This document shows positions 23,782 through 36,044 of a stretch of 64,000 bases of DNA, piece by piece; positions within the stretch are counted from its first letter, which is position 1; every line of letters starts with the position of its first letter. This DNA comes from Yamagishiella unicocca. Its lineage: Eukaryota; Chlorophyta; Chlorophyceae; Chlamydomonadales; Volvocaceae. The notes under the pieces are model-generated. The model was given only the letters and a program-made list of their open reading frames with translations. It made no database searches and was not told the origin of the DNA. A program made the position numbers and the translations under genes. The DNA is taken from contig BDSL01000102.1 of NCBI GenBank assembly GCA_003116995.1, positions 124,001-188,000 on the forward strand. Direction: 5' to 3'.

Positions 23782-26653
23782 TTGACGATGCCGCCGATGC
23801 CCAGAAGTTCGATAGCAAAGGAGCTGCTGGGTGCCGCGTTATGCCCCTGTATGCCGCTGCCCATGCACGTTTGCTTCAGCATTTCGGATGCGGAGCACCT
23901 CCCCTTTCCGCCAGCGCCACGACGCGCCACGTCGCATGTGACGGCCCAGATTTGATTATATTACATTGCATTACATGTCGATCTGACTGTCAACAGTAAC
24001 ATGTGTTCCAGACGGACTTCCGTCAAGGGAGCAAACATGGGACGGTCCAAAGAAAGCATGCCCTACATGTTTAGACGACATCAGCATGGCACGGTTAGGT
24101 CTGTCGCAGCTCCTGCGCCCCTAACTAATGTTTTACATGTGCTTTCGCTGCCTTAGACACTGACGTGCAGGGCCATATTCCCGGTCACAGGTGCCACTCT
24201 TGAATTGCCTGGCTGGCTACCGTATTAGATGGATGGTAGGCTTACCTGACGAGTTATGCACCGGTCTAGTGTGCCTAGATTTTAATATTCTTTTGGACAA
24301 GTTTCGTATAGATGCAAACGCGAAGCTGAGGCAATTGCGTAATCCACGACGCGCGGTGTACGTACATCGGTAGGCCTTACGGTTTGTCGTCCAGCGTACC
24401 GAGCATACACGACTGCACGATGTACTCGTAATTATAATTCAGCGCATGGATACGACTTGTGAACTGCGAGGCTGTCCATCAATCCTGTCGGTCGTCTGGA
24501 AGCGTTAACAGTAGGCGCAATGTACTAACGAGGCTACCTACTTTGGAATAACAAGGCAATCATGCTGCAACTGAGGACGGTTGTGGTCTTGACGTCCGCG
24601 CTTCTGGCGTGGGCGCAATTTTCTGCGGCGTATCCAGCCTATTGGTATGACTCCATGGTCCGAACTGGCGAAGTAATAGACGCCGCGAAGAAATGCGATG
24701 CACATCCGGCAAATGTGGTGCTTCCTGATATATCACCGCATGGCAAACCGCAAGCGGACAGGTAATCCATGCTTTACTGTCGGTGCGCTGCACCGGGCTG
24801 GTGGAGTTCATGCTGGAACTGTGACTGGCTGTATGCATCTTGTAGCTAAACCCGGTGTGCCCTTCGTTCGTAACCGCTGCAACCGGTCCTTACAGCACCA
24901 TCGATTTCTCCTTTGCGGACGCGGCCAGCAAGGCAGTAACCAACGCGCTATGCCCTGGGGGAAACTTCACCGTGACGGTAGGAACAACGCGGATGGGTCG
25001 CGGGATGGAATAGAGGCGGACGTGGAGGGGGCCCTTCGCTCCCTCCCTTCCTTAGGCTTGGTAGCAGGACGGGGCAAGTGGATGCCCCGTGCCGCAAGGC
25101 GGTATGCAAATGAGGGAAAATGCAACGCCAGTTTGGAGAAGAAGAAAGCCATCCGCGTCGTCTCTAACCCGGATCCCCTCCACCCATGCCCTTGGCCGCT
25201 CTGTCCAAACAAATCCTGACCGGCCACAGGTATCCTTCAGCAGTATACGCCTGGCGATGCTGACTGCCAACATGTCCAAAGTCGCCTTCTCCACACCCGT
25301 GCCTACTCCCGGCTGGTAAGGCGTTGCGACAGCGGCCGGCAGCTAGCCTCGAGCCCAGCCCTGCCCAGCACACGGCACCTCATGCGTGATGACAAATGTG
25401 ATGGCTGGAGGGCAGGGCTGACCGTCTGGGTCACGAGGGACGATGATTCAACTGGGGGCGCATGATGTCTGTAGTATCCATGTGGCCGTTTTTTCGCGTG
25501 TATGGTCAACGTCGCCAGCACTTGCGTCATTATGCGACATGATGACCCGGACCCACTCACCTGCCTCTCCCCTCCACCGGGGCCGCGGTCGGTCGTCTCC
25601 ACCGCCTCGCAGCCCCAACCGAGTGGATCTGGGCGCCTCCAAGCCGCCAAACGAGGCCAAGACCTACGTTGCCGCGTTCAGCGTGCCGTGCGCTTTGGCA
25701 GGTGGGGTGGGCAGGTTTGGCAGCTGAGTGGCTGCATCGGGTAAGGAGCGACGACGGCGTAGCTCCAGGCGGCCGCTAGTCAATCTACCCACTCGCATTG
25801 GGGTGCATTCGCATTGGGGTGCATTCCGACTGAGCCTCAGGGAGCTGTGCACCTATTGGGCAGCCAGCACCCGACCCACATCATCAGCGCCCGACCCACA
25901 TCATCAGCACCCGATCCACATCATCAGCGGCCGACCCACATCATCAGCGCCCGACCCACATCATCAGCGGCCGACCCACATCATCAGCGGCCGACCCACA
26001 TCATCAGCGGCCGACCCACATCATCAGCGCCCGACCCGCATCGCAAGCGGCCGCACGGCACCTCCCGCTTCCCGCCCCTCGCCGCATCGTCGTTTTGGGT
26101 TTGGCCTGCCTTCCCCTTGTCTCCTTACCCCACGCGGCGGCCTCCCCGGCCCTCCTCCGCCCCCCCTCGGCTACCCCTCTGCACCTCCCGCCCCTGCTAC
26201 CTGTTTGCACAGCATCGCTGCGCTGCTTGCACAGTTGTGTTGCGGCAGACCCCCCCGCCTCTCCCACCCGCCACCATAACCAACCGCGGATGGTTCTGCT
26301 TCGCCCACACTCCTGTAGGCAAGCCTCTTTTGTTCGCGGTCACTTCCGCTGGCAAAAATCAGGCGTGGTACCAGAATCGTGTGAGCATAGTCGTTGCCGA
26401 CGCCTCCTCGGTCGCCGTGCAGCCGGGTGGCTCCTGCTTTGCAGCAGCGGTTGCATGTGAGTGGCGCGGGAGGACGGTGACGGGCGGGACGGCCGTCGGC
26501 TCGACGCCTGTAGGGCTTCGGGGTTGGGCAGCCTGATGCGGCGGGCGTCGGAGTCGGGTGATGCGGGGTGATGCGCACTGGTGGCCTCTTTACGCGCGTG
26601 GCCGTGCAAGATGTTTGAGCCAATGGAAGGGGAGGGCCAACCTTTTCTGAAGC
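23782..26653 (+). repeat. Right copy of the 2.85-kb tandem duplication (gene C 5' part)
   Basis: Partner of 19701-22543. Homology ends in intron 5, just before the proline-rich exon of gene C. Confidence 0.9.
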
Positions 26654-29600
26654 TAGAGGCGAGGATTGCGGCCGTCTGTTTGAACGGCCGATGGTTCAGG
26701 CTGAGTGCGCTCAGAGGTCATTGCTGTACGCGTCCTCACGTGCCGTACCCCACTATCGTCTCGTACGCAGGTGGACTGGTGGCGGTGTCGCCCCCCCCGT
26801 CGCCGCCGGAAGCATCTCCACCACCGTCGGCACCACCACCACCACCACCGCCGCCGCCATCACCACCGCCGCCGCCGCCTCCCCCGCCGTCACCGCCGCC
26901 TCCACCGCCGCCGTCTCCTTCCCCCCCCCCGCCGACCCCTCCCCTGTCACCGCTGGCACCCAGCCCTCCACCGAGCCTTCTGCCTGGGCTGCCCCCGTCG
27001 CCGCCCTCGCCTAATCCGCCCTCGCCGGAGCCCCCGGCCCCGCCGCCACCACCATCACCCCCGCCGCCACCATCACCCCCGCCACCCGCGCCGCCGCCAC
27101 CACCACCACCCGCACCGCCGCCGCCATCGCCGCCGCCGTCGCCCTCACCGCCACCGCCGCTCAACCCCCCACCCATTCCTTCTCCACCGAGCATGCCGGA
27201 GCCGCCCTCAGATCCCCTCGAACCCGAGTCAGCGCCCTCCACTCCAGATCCACCGCCGTCACCGCCCACCCCGCCAGAAGCCCCGGAGGTGGGAGGGGAT
27301 CATGGAGGGAAGGACCGGGGGGGTGATAGCGCTTCACTGGGGTGCGATGGGTGGGCTGACACATGGCAGTAACCCACACGAGCAGGCAAGAGCTAAATCG
27401 ACACAGGGAAGCTCGCTCACCCGCCAGCTGGGAGCCTCTCGTCACGTGCCGACGGCCGGCACCCACGCCGTCCAGTGCCACGGCGAAGGCCACACACACA
27501 GCTCGGATGCACCCTCGTTCCTGTCAGCAGCATTAGCAGCGCACCACAATTCTCCACCCCACTCCGTCGTCGCTCGCTGCTGCGGCGCCCAGGTGCCTCC
27601 CAACCCCAACCCCAGTGCCACCCTGCTGATCCATGCCTCCCCGCCCCTGCCCGTGCAGGCGCCTGCTGGGGAGTGCACCCCCAGCAACCTGGGCTACAAG
27701 TGCATGGTCGTCAGGGTGCGTCGCAGCCCGCGGGCACTCGTGGGGTGTCGATCGGGTTGCAGGGTGTGGCGGGGTGTGGCGCTGCCTCGCCCTCTATTGC
27801 TCAGCTATCCTTCACTGCAGGAATCTCACTCACACGCACTGCCGCTATTTCTTTTCGACTTGCACGCCGTCGATGGGCCGCGTCCACAGGTTTTGCGATA
27901 AACAATCCCAGTTCTTTGGCGTGCGCACTCAGATGCGTGTCCAAACCATTTGGGGGCTAGTTCCTGTCCTACATCGCCTATGTCTTGTACCCGGGTCTTC
28001 CCGTCACCCGCACTGCCTGGCCCCGCCGCCGCAGGGCAACGTGACGGTGCACTGGAGCACCAACACCACCACCGCGCCGACCAACTACTGCACACCCACA
28101 ACTGCAACAGTCCTAACGGTAAGTACGATGGGCGCCACTTCACCGCACCTCGAGGGGCGGCTGCTGGTCCGGCTGGGCGCACGCGCACGGAGGCGGCTCC
28201 GCAACACTTGAATCCCCCCCTTCTGGAACCCCGCTGGTCCTACCCATTTGCGGCACAGGCTGAGGAGGTCGCCCAGTACGGCACCCTGCACGTGGCGGTT
28301 CACGCTGCGGTACAAGGTGAGTGAGCTCCAGGGAGGCAAGAGGGTATCATGCGCCTAATGGCTGATGTGGCGGGAGGCCTTCGCATCTATCGCACCAGCA
28401 CCCACCACCAGCACCCACCACCAGCACCCACCACCAGCACCCACCACCAGCACCCATCACCAGCACCCACGGGGTTTTCTTGATACACGGGTTTGCCTCG
28501 CAACCACCAGCACCTATCACCAGCACCCGCTGCCAGCACCCCCGCTATCCCACCTGCCGTCTGCCAGCTGGCTTGTGCGCCGCATCTCCTTGCTGCTTAT
28601 GAGGCCTACAAGCCATTGCATTCTCTCTTCGCCTGCCCACGCCACCTGCCACTCATTCCTTTCCGCCCTTAGGTTACGTGGGTTTGGGATTCGGCGGCTC
28701 CGAGCCTTCGGAGATGGCCCCGAGCGACATCGTCATGGGTTGGGTGTCAACGTCTAACGGCCCATTCATGAACAGCTTCTATGCCGACGTACGTACAGGG
28801 CTGTACTGCGCAGCGGGGGTGCACCTGCGCTGTCTGGGGCCGGCCGCCGACCAGGGTTGGCATCCTCATCCCACCTCACCTACAGCGACCCGTCTCCTGC
28901 TCCGTACACCGTACCCCACCCAACGGGGCGTTGCCGCAGGAGGAGGACCTGAGCTTGGACCGCATCAGCCCGGCCGAGGGAACGCCATCCTGGGCGTACG
29001 ACCGCAGTGTCGTTCAGCAGGGCGGGGTCACCACCATATGCTTCAGCCGCCGCCTGCTGGACGTGCGGGCCAAAGCTGTACCCGACCTGAGGACCGCAGG
29101 TGCGCTGGTGTCCGGGGTGCGGCTGGCGGGCGTCCTCTCCAGCAACCGGGCTGGCAGTTCATGCCCCCAGGTTGTCGCCGCCAAGCGTCTGGCGGCCAAC
29201 TGGTAATCTGGCCTTCCGCAAGCCGAAGAAACGTTATGAGGAGCATGCAAAAGGGAGGATGAATTCCAGGCGGTGCTGCGCAGGCGAGCTGTGTGTCTCC
29301 TCCCTGGAGTCAATCCATGGGGTCGGCGAACGCACGTCAGTTGCTGTCTCCTCGTTGAGGCCCTAGTCTGTGGCCCCCTGCCTGCCTACCTCCTTCCCTC
29401 GCTCCCGCTCACCCCTCCGTTCGTCCGCCCAGACGATGGCAAGGTGGTGCTCATCTGGGCTGTCAGCAATAGGGATATGATAATTCAGCACACCAGCAAC
29501 AGTGTGGGAGGATTCTACCTGGACCTGTCGGGGGGCCCGCAGTTCGAGGACTCGCCGCAAGGAGTGCCGGTGAGTGGAGCGGCGCTTCGCGGGCGGGTGG

Positions 29601-32600
29601 GCGCGGTGAGGTCAGATCAGGAAAACCGATAAGTGACAAATGAGAAGAGGCGCTGGTCGGGTTAACGTCTTGAGGTTTCATGCTTCAGAACTCGGGTGGG
29701 TAGCCGGACATCGAAGGGCGAATCCGGCCTCCGCCCACCAGCCGAAGGGTGAGGTGCGTATGAGAGGAAGCCCGTCCGTCGGCATTGAGAAGCGAAACCG
29801 AATAGGAAACGTTTGGTATTGCGGGGCGAGGTGGGGTAGGGTGTGGCACGTTAGACGTGACCCGGTCGCATGTTTGGCTGAAGAACCGCACTCCAGCGGT
29901 ACTCCACGGAGCGAGGGCAGGTGAGGCGCAGTGGGGGCCCCAACTCCATGTCATCCCAACCCTGTCGATGTCACGGAGGTTGTTGCTTTTCGCCTGCCCA
30001 AGGATGACAGTGTGTTGCGCCGGCAGCTTGCAGCCTTGGTTTCGGTGAGCTAGTGCTAGTGCTAGTGCTAGGCGCGGAGCTTGTGCCCCAGACAACCGAG
30101 GGAAGATCCCCCCCAGCCCACGGATCTAGGTTCCCCGGACATGAGTGTCGCGTCGATTGCTTTTTTTATCGCACGGCCCCCAGCCGTCAAGGAAGACGCC
30201 GCGCTCTGCTGCCCGCTGCTTCCCCGTTCCGACATCGTGGGTACTGGCTACCGCGCGTTATCATGCTCCTGCGCCCGCGCCCGCACCGCAGGTCCCCGCA
30301 CCGCAGGTCCCCGCACCGCCACCCACACGCGCCTCGAGCTGCACTCCCAGTACGCTTGGCTACCAGTGCATGGCGACAAAGGTGGGTGGGCACTACGGCG
30401 TTGGGCGATGCGGGCATGAGGCAATGCGGCAGTGGGGTGTGGGGTCCAGGTGATGGCCGTTCCTGCCTCATTTGCTGATACCCTCATCTTGCGCTCCGAC
30501 AAAGCGCTCCCCATCGCCCCCTAGCTCGCTAACTCACTGATCCATGTGGCTCCTCCCGCTGGCCCTGCCGCTGCCGCTGCCGCCGCAGGCCAAGACCACT
30601 GTGCACTGGACCATCAACAGCACCACGGCTCCCTCCAACAAGTGCACCCCCAGCAGCCGTGTGGCCATCACGGTGCGGCGACACAACATGCGGGTGCCAC
30701 CGCAGCGCCGCCTTGCTTCCGCCTCCTGCCCGCCACGTCCCCGCGCCGGCTCCTTATCTTGTGCCGCCCCTGTGCTCCCTGTCCGGTGGCCAGGACGAGG
30801 AGGTGGCCAAGGTCGGCTCTCTGCACATGGCGGTGCAGGCGACAGCTGAAGGATACGTGGCTGTGGGGTTCAACTCCGACCCCACGGCGATGTACCCCAG
30901 CGACATCTTCCTGGGCTGGGCGGACGGCAGTGGCGGCGTGCCCTTCTACAATACCTTCCACGCGGACGTACGTACGAACACATGCGTCTTGCTGCCGTAG
31001 ATACGGACTCCCGTGTGTCACCTAGCGAACAGCGCAGGGTGGGGCGCGCGCAGTGCGCTGCAGCGAGAGTATAGTCTGTATTGCTTTCCGTCAATCTAAC
31101 CGTGTTGCAGCCATTACGGCCCGCCCGAGATCTTGGTCTGGGCTCGGGGTTCCGGCGCTTGCAAGCGGCAGGAGGTATCGGTATGGCAGAACGAGTGATG
31201 CTCCCTGGAGCAACATGCCGGGTCATTCGTGACAGCGCTCTTGCCATTGCTGTCGCTCCAACCAGTTGGCCCTCTCGCCTCGCAGGGCGAGGACCTGGGC
31301 CTGGAGGATGTGTATCCACCAGCGGGCAATGAGTCATGGGCGTACGACCGCGGTGTGACGCGAGATGCGATCAGCGGTGTCACCACCATCTGCTTCAGCC
31401 GCCGCCTGCTGGACGAGCGGGCCAAGGCCTCTCCTGACCTGCGGGCCGACACCGGGCCAGGGGCAGCGCAGCAGCAGGCGGTGGGCGGCCGCCGGCGGCT
31501 GGTGCAGGCTGTTGAAGGTAAGGGTTGTTTGGGGTCAGCCTTTGTGCGACTCGGGCAAGTGCAGTGCCGTCAGCGGGGGTTTCATGGGGCTGGCTGAGGC
31601 GGGTTGAGGCTGGGCTGCGGCCCGACTGCCCGCAGGCGGAACCGGCGCCCGCGACCCGACCGCAGCTCGCGGCGCAGATGCTGGATACGGGGGATCATTC
31701 ACGCGCCCCTCTGAGGAGTGTAACATTCGCTTGTCACCGCCCACCTGCAGGCGGAGGTCAGCTGGGCCTTATCTGGGCAATCAGCGACAAGTCTGAACTG
31801 GTGCAGCATCGCGCAAGTGACGTGGGCGGCTTTTGGCTGGATGTATCAAATGGTGCCACGGGGGATGCTGGCGGTGAGGACAAGCAGTACTGGATCAACG
31901 TGCACGGGGCGCTGATGGCAGTGGCGTGGGGTCTGCTGCTGCCGCTGGGCACCTTGTTCCCTGCACACCGGTGAGGAGGGCGGGGTGGGCAGGGGACTCC
32001 AGGGAGGGGCGCATCAGTGGCTCTGGGCGCGTTTGCGGCCCCATGTGGCTTCTAGGGGCCAGCTAAAGGCACAGCAGGGGTTGACTTTCCAAAACCCTGG
32101 GGCGGGGCGATCCCTGACACTCAGGGATTGTCTGGCATCTCCATGGAACCTACGCCCCGTATCCCTTTCCCTGCCCTCCCCTCCAGATGGGTTCTGGGGG
32201 ATCGCAAGTTCGGCAGCAAGCACGTGTGGTTCCTGGCGCACCTGGTGTGCCAGTGGTCCGGCGTGGCGCTGTTCGTGGCGGGCTTCGTGGTCGCGTACGT
32301 CAAGTTCGAGGACGGCGGCGAGCTGGCTGGGGGCGACGTGGGCAAGGCCCACGAGAACATCGGCATTGCGGTCATGGCGGCGGCCGGGGCGCAGGTAGAG
32401 TGGGGGGTGGGGCAGGGTGCGGCGGCCTTCTGGGTTTACTAAAGTAATTGTGGGGGGCGCATGCCTCTCAATGTCGTCCTGCAAACCACCTTTACCCGTG
32501 CGCCAATGACCTGTACCTCTCCCCTCGCCGCTTCCTGCCCTTCACCGTCCCTACCCTACCTCCACCTCCGCCCCCGCAGGTGCTCCTGGCTTTCGCCCGC

Positions 32601-33267
32601 CCCACCCCCGACCACCCCCGGCGCAACTTGTGGAACCTGCTTCACCACAACCTGGGCCGCTGCGCTGTGCTGCTGGCCTGGGCCAATGTGTACATCGGCA
32701 TCTACGTCTACCACGGCAGCCAGTGGGGGGCCAGCTACGTGGAGTGGATCACACCCATCGCAATCGTCATGGGGCTGCTGGTGAGGGGCATCGGCAGGGG
32801 TGGGCAGGTTAAGGTATCTTTCGAGAGCCAATGCATGGTGGCAGTATGGATTTGGCCGTATGATTGTCTCGGCGATGAGCTCGAACTGCATTCGGTCTCA
32901 CATGCCGTGTTGCCGCTTTTTTTACTCGGGTCAAGGCTCGCGGCTTTGGGGGGTGTTGACGGCAGCATAGGCAGCTGACCACCTTTCCTAGGCCCACTCT
33001 TTCCTCCTTGTGACCCTCGGCTTCCGTCCATCTGCCTACTCCCTCTCCCTGCAGGTGCTGATCGATGTGGCCCTGAGGCTGGCAGCCCCCGCCAAGGACC
33101 CGGCACTGCCTCCTCGTACGGACTTTGACAACATCAATTTCGTCGGCAATGGCCATGGCAACGGACAGGGTGCTGCGAACACGCACCAAGGCAGCACGAA
33201 CCGAGTGCAGGACATTTCGGACTCGGCCATGGCCCCCAAGCACGCCAAAGAAGACCCGGCCGCTTGA
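24562..33267 (+). CDS. Gene C: Reeler-like / Pro-rich hinge / 2x DOMON / cytochrome b561 protein (FRRS1-like)
   Basis: Twenty exons in perfect phase give 1048 residues: 24562-24761, 24896-24977, 25230-25315, 25613-25701, 26319-26456, 26771-27288, 27659-27715, 28035-28118, 28259-28316, 28673-28788, 28940-29099, 29433-29569, 30292-30381, 30589-30672, 30794-30967, 31286-31517, 31751-31970, 32187-32394, 32580-32780, 33055-33267. In order: signal peptide (VVVLTSALLAWAQFSAA), a Reeler-like domain with about eight Cys (to residue 198), a 170-residue (SPP)n hinge, DOMON 1 (about 375-575; GYVGLGFGGSEPSEMAPSDI), DOMON 2 (about 580-775), then a cytochrome b561 core with helices carrying His in NVHGALMAV, FLAHLVCQW, KAHENIGIAV and NLLHHNLGRC, the likely haem ligands. 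The family passes electrons across membranes; animal FRRS1 (Reeler-DOMON-b561) reduces ferric iron. A plasma-membrane ferric or ascorbate-linked reductase anchored through the wall is inferred. The C-terminal tail is hydrophilic. Confidence 0.9.
25866..26045 (+). repeat. 20-bp minisatellite in intron 4 of gene C
   Basis: About nine copies of the same 20-bp unit as in gene B, with GCGG variants not seen in most B units. Each array has therefore evolved since the duplication. Confidence 0.95.
28396..28470 (+). repeat. 12-bp tandem repeat in a gene C intron
   Basis: CAGCACCCACCA repeats about six times in the intron between exons 9 and 10, with scattered units to about 28540. Confidence 0.85.
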
Positions 33268-36044
33268 GATCCCAAATCCCATCAGGCACAGAAAAATGCT
33301 TGGCGGAATTTTGCTGGGTGCCACCAGCAGGACCCCGCGGGCCCCTCGTAGCTCCCACGGTGCAGTGGGCAGGGGACTGGCGTGGAGGGGGCTGCTGTGT
33401 GTCATCTGATCTCTTTCCGGATGGTCGGAGATCCAAGAGATCCAACGCACGAGGTTGGGACATCCTTGTGGCCAAGAGTGGCACGAGGCGTGTATGGACA
33501 AGGAACTGGGACTGTTGAACTGCCTGATGCGGGTGTTGATCCAAATAAGTTAAGGATGCCGAGCCAAGCCCAAGTATGCGTGTGTGCACCAGAGAAAGGC
33601 GTTATAATACTGGGGCATGGGCAATACAAGTCGACATTCCTCGCGGGCGCTGGGGCATTCCCGTGCCTGCAAGCATGCACGTAATGATGCCGCCGCGCGG
33701 GCAGGAATGAAGCATTCCGTGGTGGGCTGCAGCATCGTCTGCCACCATTGTTATGTGTCGCAGGGGGGCCACCGGAGGGCGCGTCTCTAATTGGTGACGG
33801 CGCGAGGGGATGCCTCCATATTACAGCATATCTGAGACCATCCCCCGGTCCTCGTTGCGCCAGTTGGTCCTGACGGAGGCGGTGCGAGCTCGCACCCTAC
33901 GCGCGTATCTGACCTAGTAGTACGTCGGTCGGAGCTGCAGCAGTGTGCAGCGTGACTGCCAGGGTGGTGCGTTTGTTGCGCCTCGCGCAATGCTGGGACA
34001 GTGTGGGAACTGTCTGGGCATGCTATGAGGTTGCCTTGGGTTGCCTCGTGCCGTGTCGTATCCAACTACAGTATAGGATTACGCAGTCCGGCACCTTTTA
34101 GTACCACGGGTAAGCCGCTGCTGTGATGCAGGTTAGGCGGCGTCTTAGCAGACGACTGCTGCTATGAGCTGTGTGCCGGATGTGGGGGGTGACTGCGATG
34201 GGGACAGGTGAGGGTCATATATTTGTTCAACGGCTACTGTCTTGCACTGTCACTTTATTTTTGTGTTAGGGATGTTGTTGACTTAATGTCTTTCTTGACT
34301 TTTTTGTCTTGCGCTGTCGGGTGAGGTTTGCGGGATGAGCTGAAAGAGAAAAATGAACGGATTATAGCTGAAGAATCAAGCGATGAGCACTTCTGTGTCG
34401 ACCTTTATGTCGTGGACCTCTGGTGTCCGATACCCTAGCCTTTGCAGTCTCACACGACGGCAACCATTCGCGGACCAAATGTAAGGATTTCGCAGGTAAG
34501 GATTGACCAACCCGATGTTGTTTGTATGCCTGCCTACAAACCTGCGCCCGATTGGAATCCGCACGGAGTCTTGGTATTACAGGCTTCTAAGAGGTTAGAA
34601 GGAGAGGGAGGGAAAGGGTTCCGGTGGACACCGCAATTTCGTGCTGCACAACGCACAATATCTTCCCCTCAACAATCCATCAGCTTACGCACTCGACAAT
34701 TTTTCACCAGTGTCAGGAGGGGCCGGTCGCCTGCTGGAGCGGTGGCCAATTAGCCCTGCGCCCACGACCGGGGCGTTGCTGTGCTTCTCGCGAGCTTCAG
34801 GTACCGTGCAGGGGCCACAGTACACCATGCATACCTAAAGCTAACCACTTGGCTCGCATTCACCTCGCTCACAACTCACACACTGCCTAGACACTTTGTC
34901 TAGCCACACACCGATAACCACAAAAGGCAGGCAAGGCAAACTTCCACACGCAAGCCACCACTCACACGGTACTCCGAAGGCATCAATAAATTATGGAATC
35001 CAAGTAGTTGTACGGACTCAAACTGTACGAAAAATGGGTACAAGCAAGGTTCCGATTGGGAACGGGATGGCGCAAAATCGTCCAGGTGGGCGCCGTCATC
35101 GTCGACTAGGATGACGAAGGCAAGGATGGGATCCAAACGGATTGAGTGCACGCTCCCTTGGAGGACGTGCGGTCCGAAAAAGGAAGAGGATGAACGGTAC
35201 ATTCAGAACGTAGGAGAGACTTTGGCCCGCGAATGTAGAACCTTCCAGCGCAGAGGCTCCTGCGGGCAGCTCGCCACCTAGTCAGCGCCAGCCCCCAGCG
35301 GCCCCAAACACCATACCTAGGGTGCCTAGGGACCACCCAAGGAAGGAACGGCTATCCCGCCCTCAGCAGCCAGACTGCAGTGCGGCGACCGTATTGACGA
35401 AAGAGAAGCACGACAAAACATGCAATGGGGCGCACAAGGCGTTGCCCAGACAAGGTCAAGACTCCCACGCACTACGCGCAGTAGCGGCCCCTGAAAACGT
35501 CGGCAGCGCAGCCCCAAAATGGAGAGGCAGGTAACGACAGCACGACATGAATTAGAATGCACGAAACGGGCTTCCGACCGGCACCTTCCCCTCATCCAAA
35601 CAAATCAGGCGCGACAGTGGCCGCCGCCAAGCGGCCCCAACAAGGAGTTAAGCTTTCCTGGTTCCACCTAGCTATCCGGAGGGACCCTATCTTATGTTGA
35701 CCCGACACAGGGGGGGCCAACTCCGTGCCCACAGGGTCCATACGATGGGGCTCTCCCACCAGGGCGCAGGCCCCTCTCAGGCAACGGTCCGAACCGCTCG
35801 ACGCGGCGCCCTTTGCCCCACTACATACCTTACCCTACCTCCGGCACCCAACTGCTTCTTACTACGCCCAAATGTTCAGGCTCGTCCCGGCGTGTGGCCG
35901 AAACGCGTGTTACAACTGCCAGGCCAGTTCCTTGTGTTTACAAGATAGGTCGAAGTACGGCCACACGGAACCGTACTCCGCAAGGCCGCGTACAGGGTGG
36001 TGGCCGCCCCGCAGGCAGGGGAGGCCAGGTCGTCCAGTGGAGTG
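33268..36044. other. Gene C 3' UTR and unassigned 2-kb intergenic region
   Basis: No supported gene lies here. 33268 to about 34300 is probably 3' UTR of gene C; no TGTAA is seen before 34479. Several open stretches between 34440 and 36000 lack any motif I know and could be decayed mobile DNA. Confidence 0.4.

Noticed and set aside
26736..27269. Glycine-rich minus-strand protein
   Set aside because: It is the antisense shadow of the (SPP)n exon of gene C.
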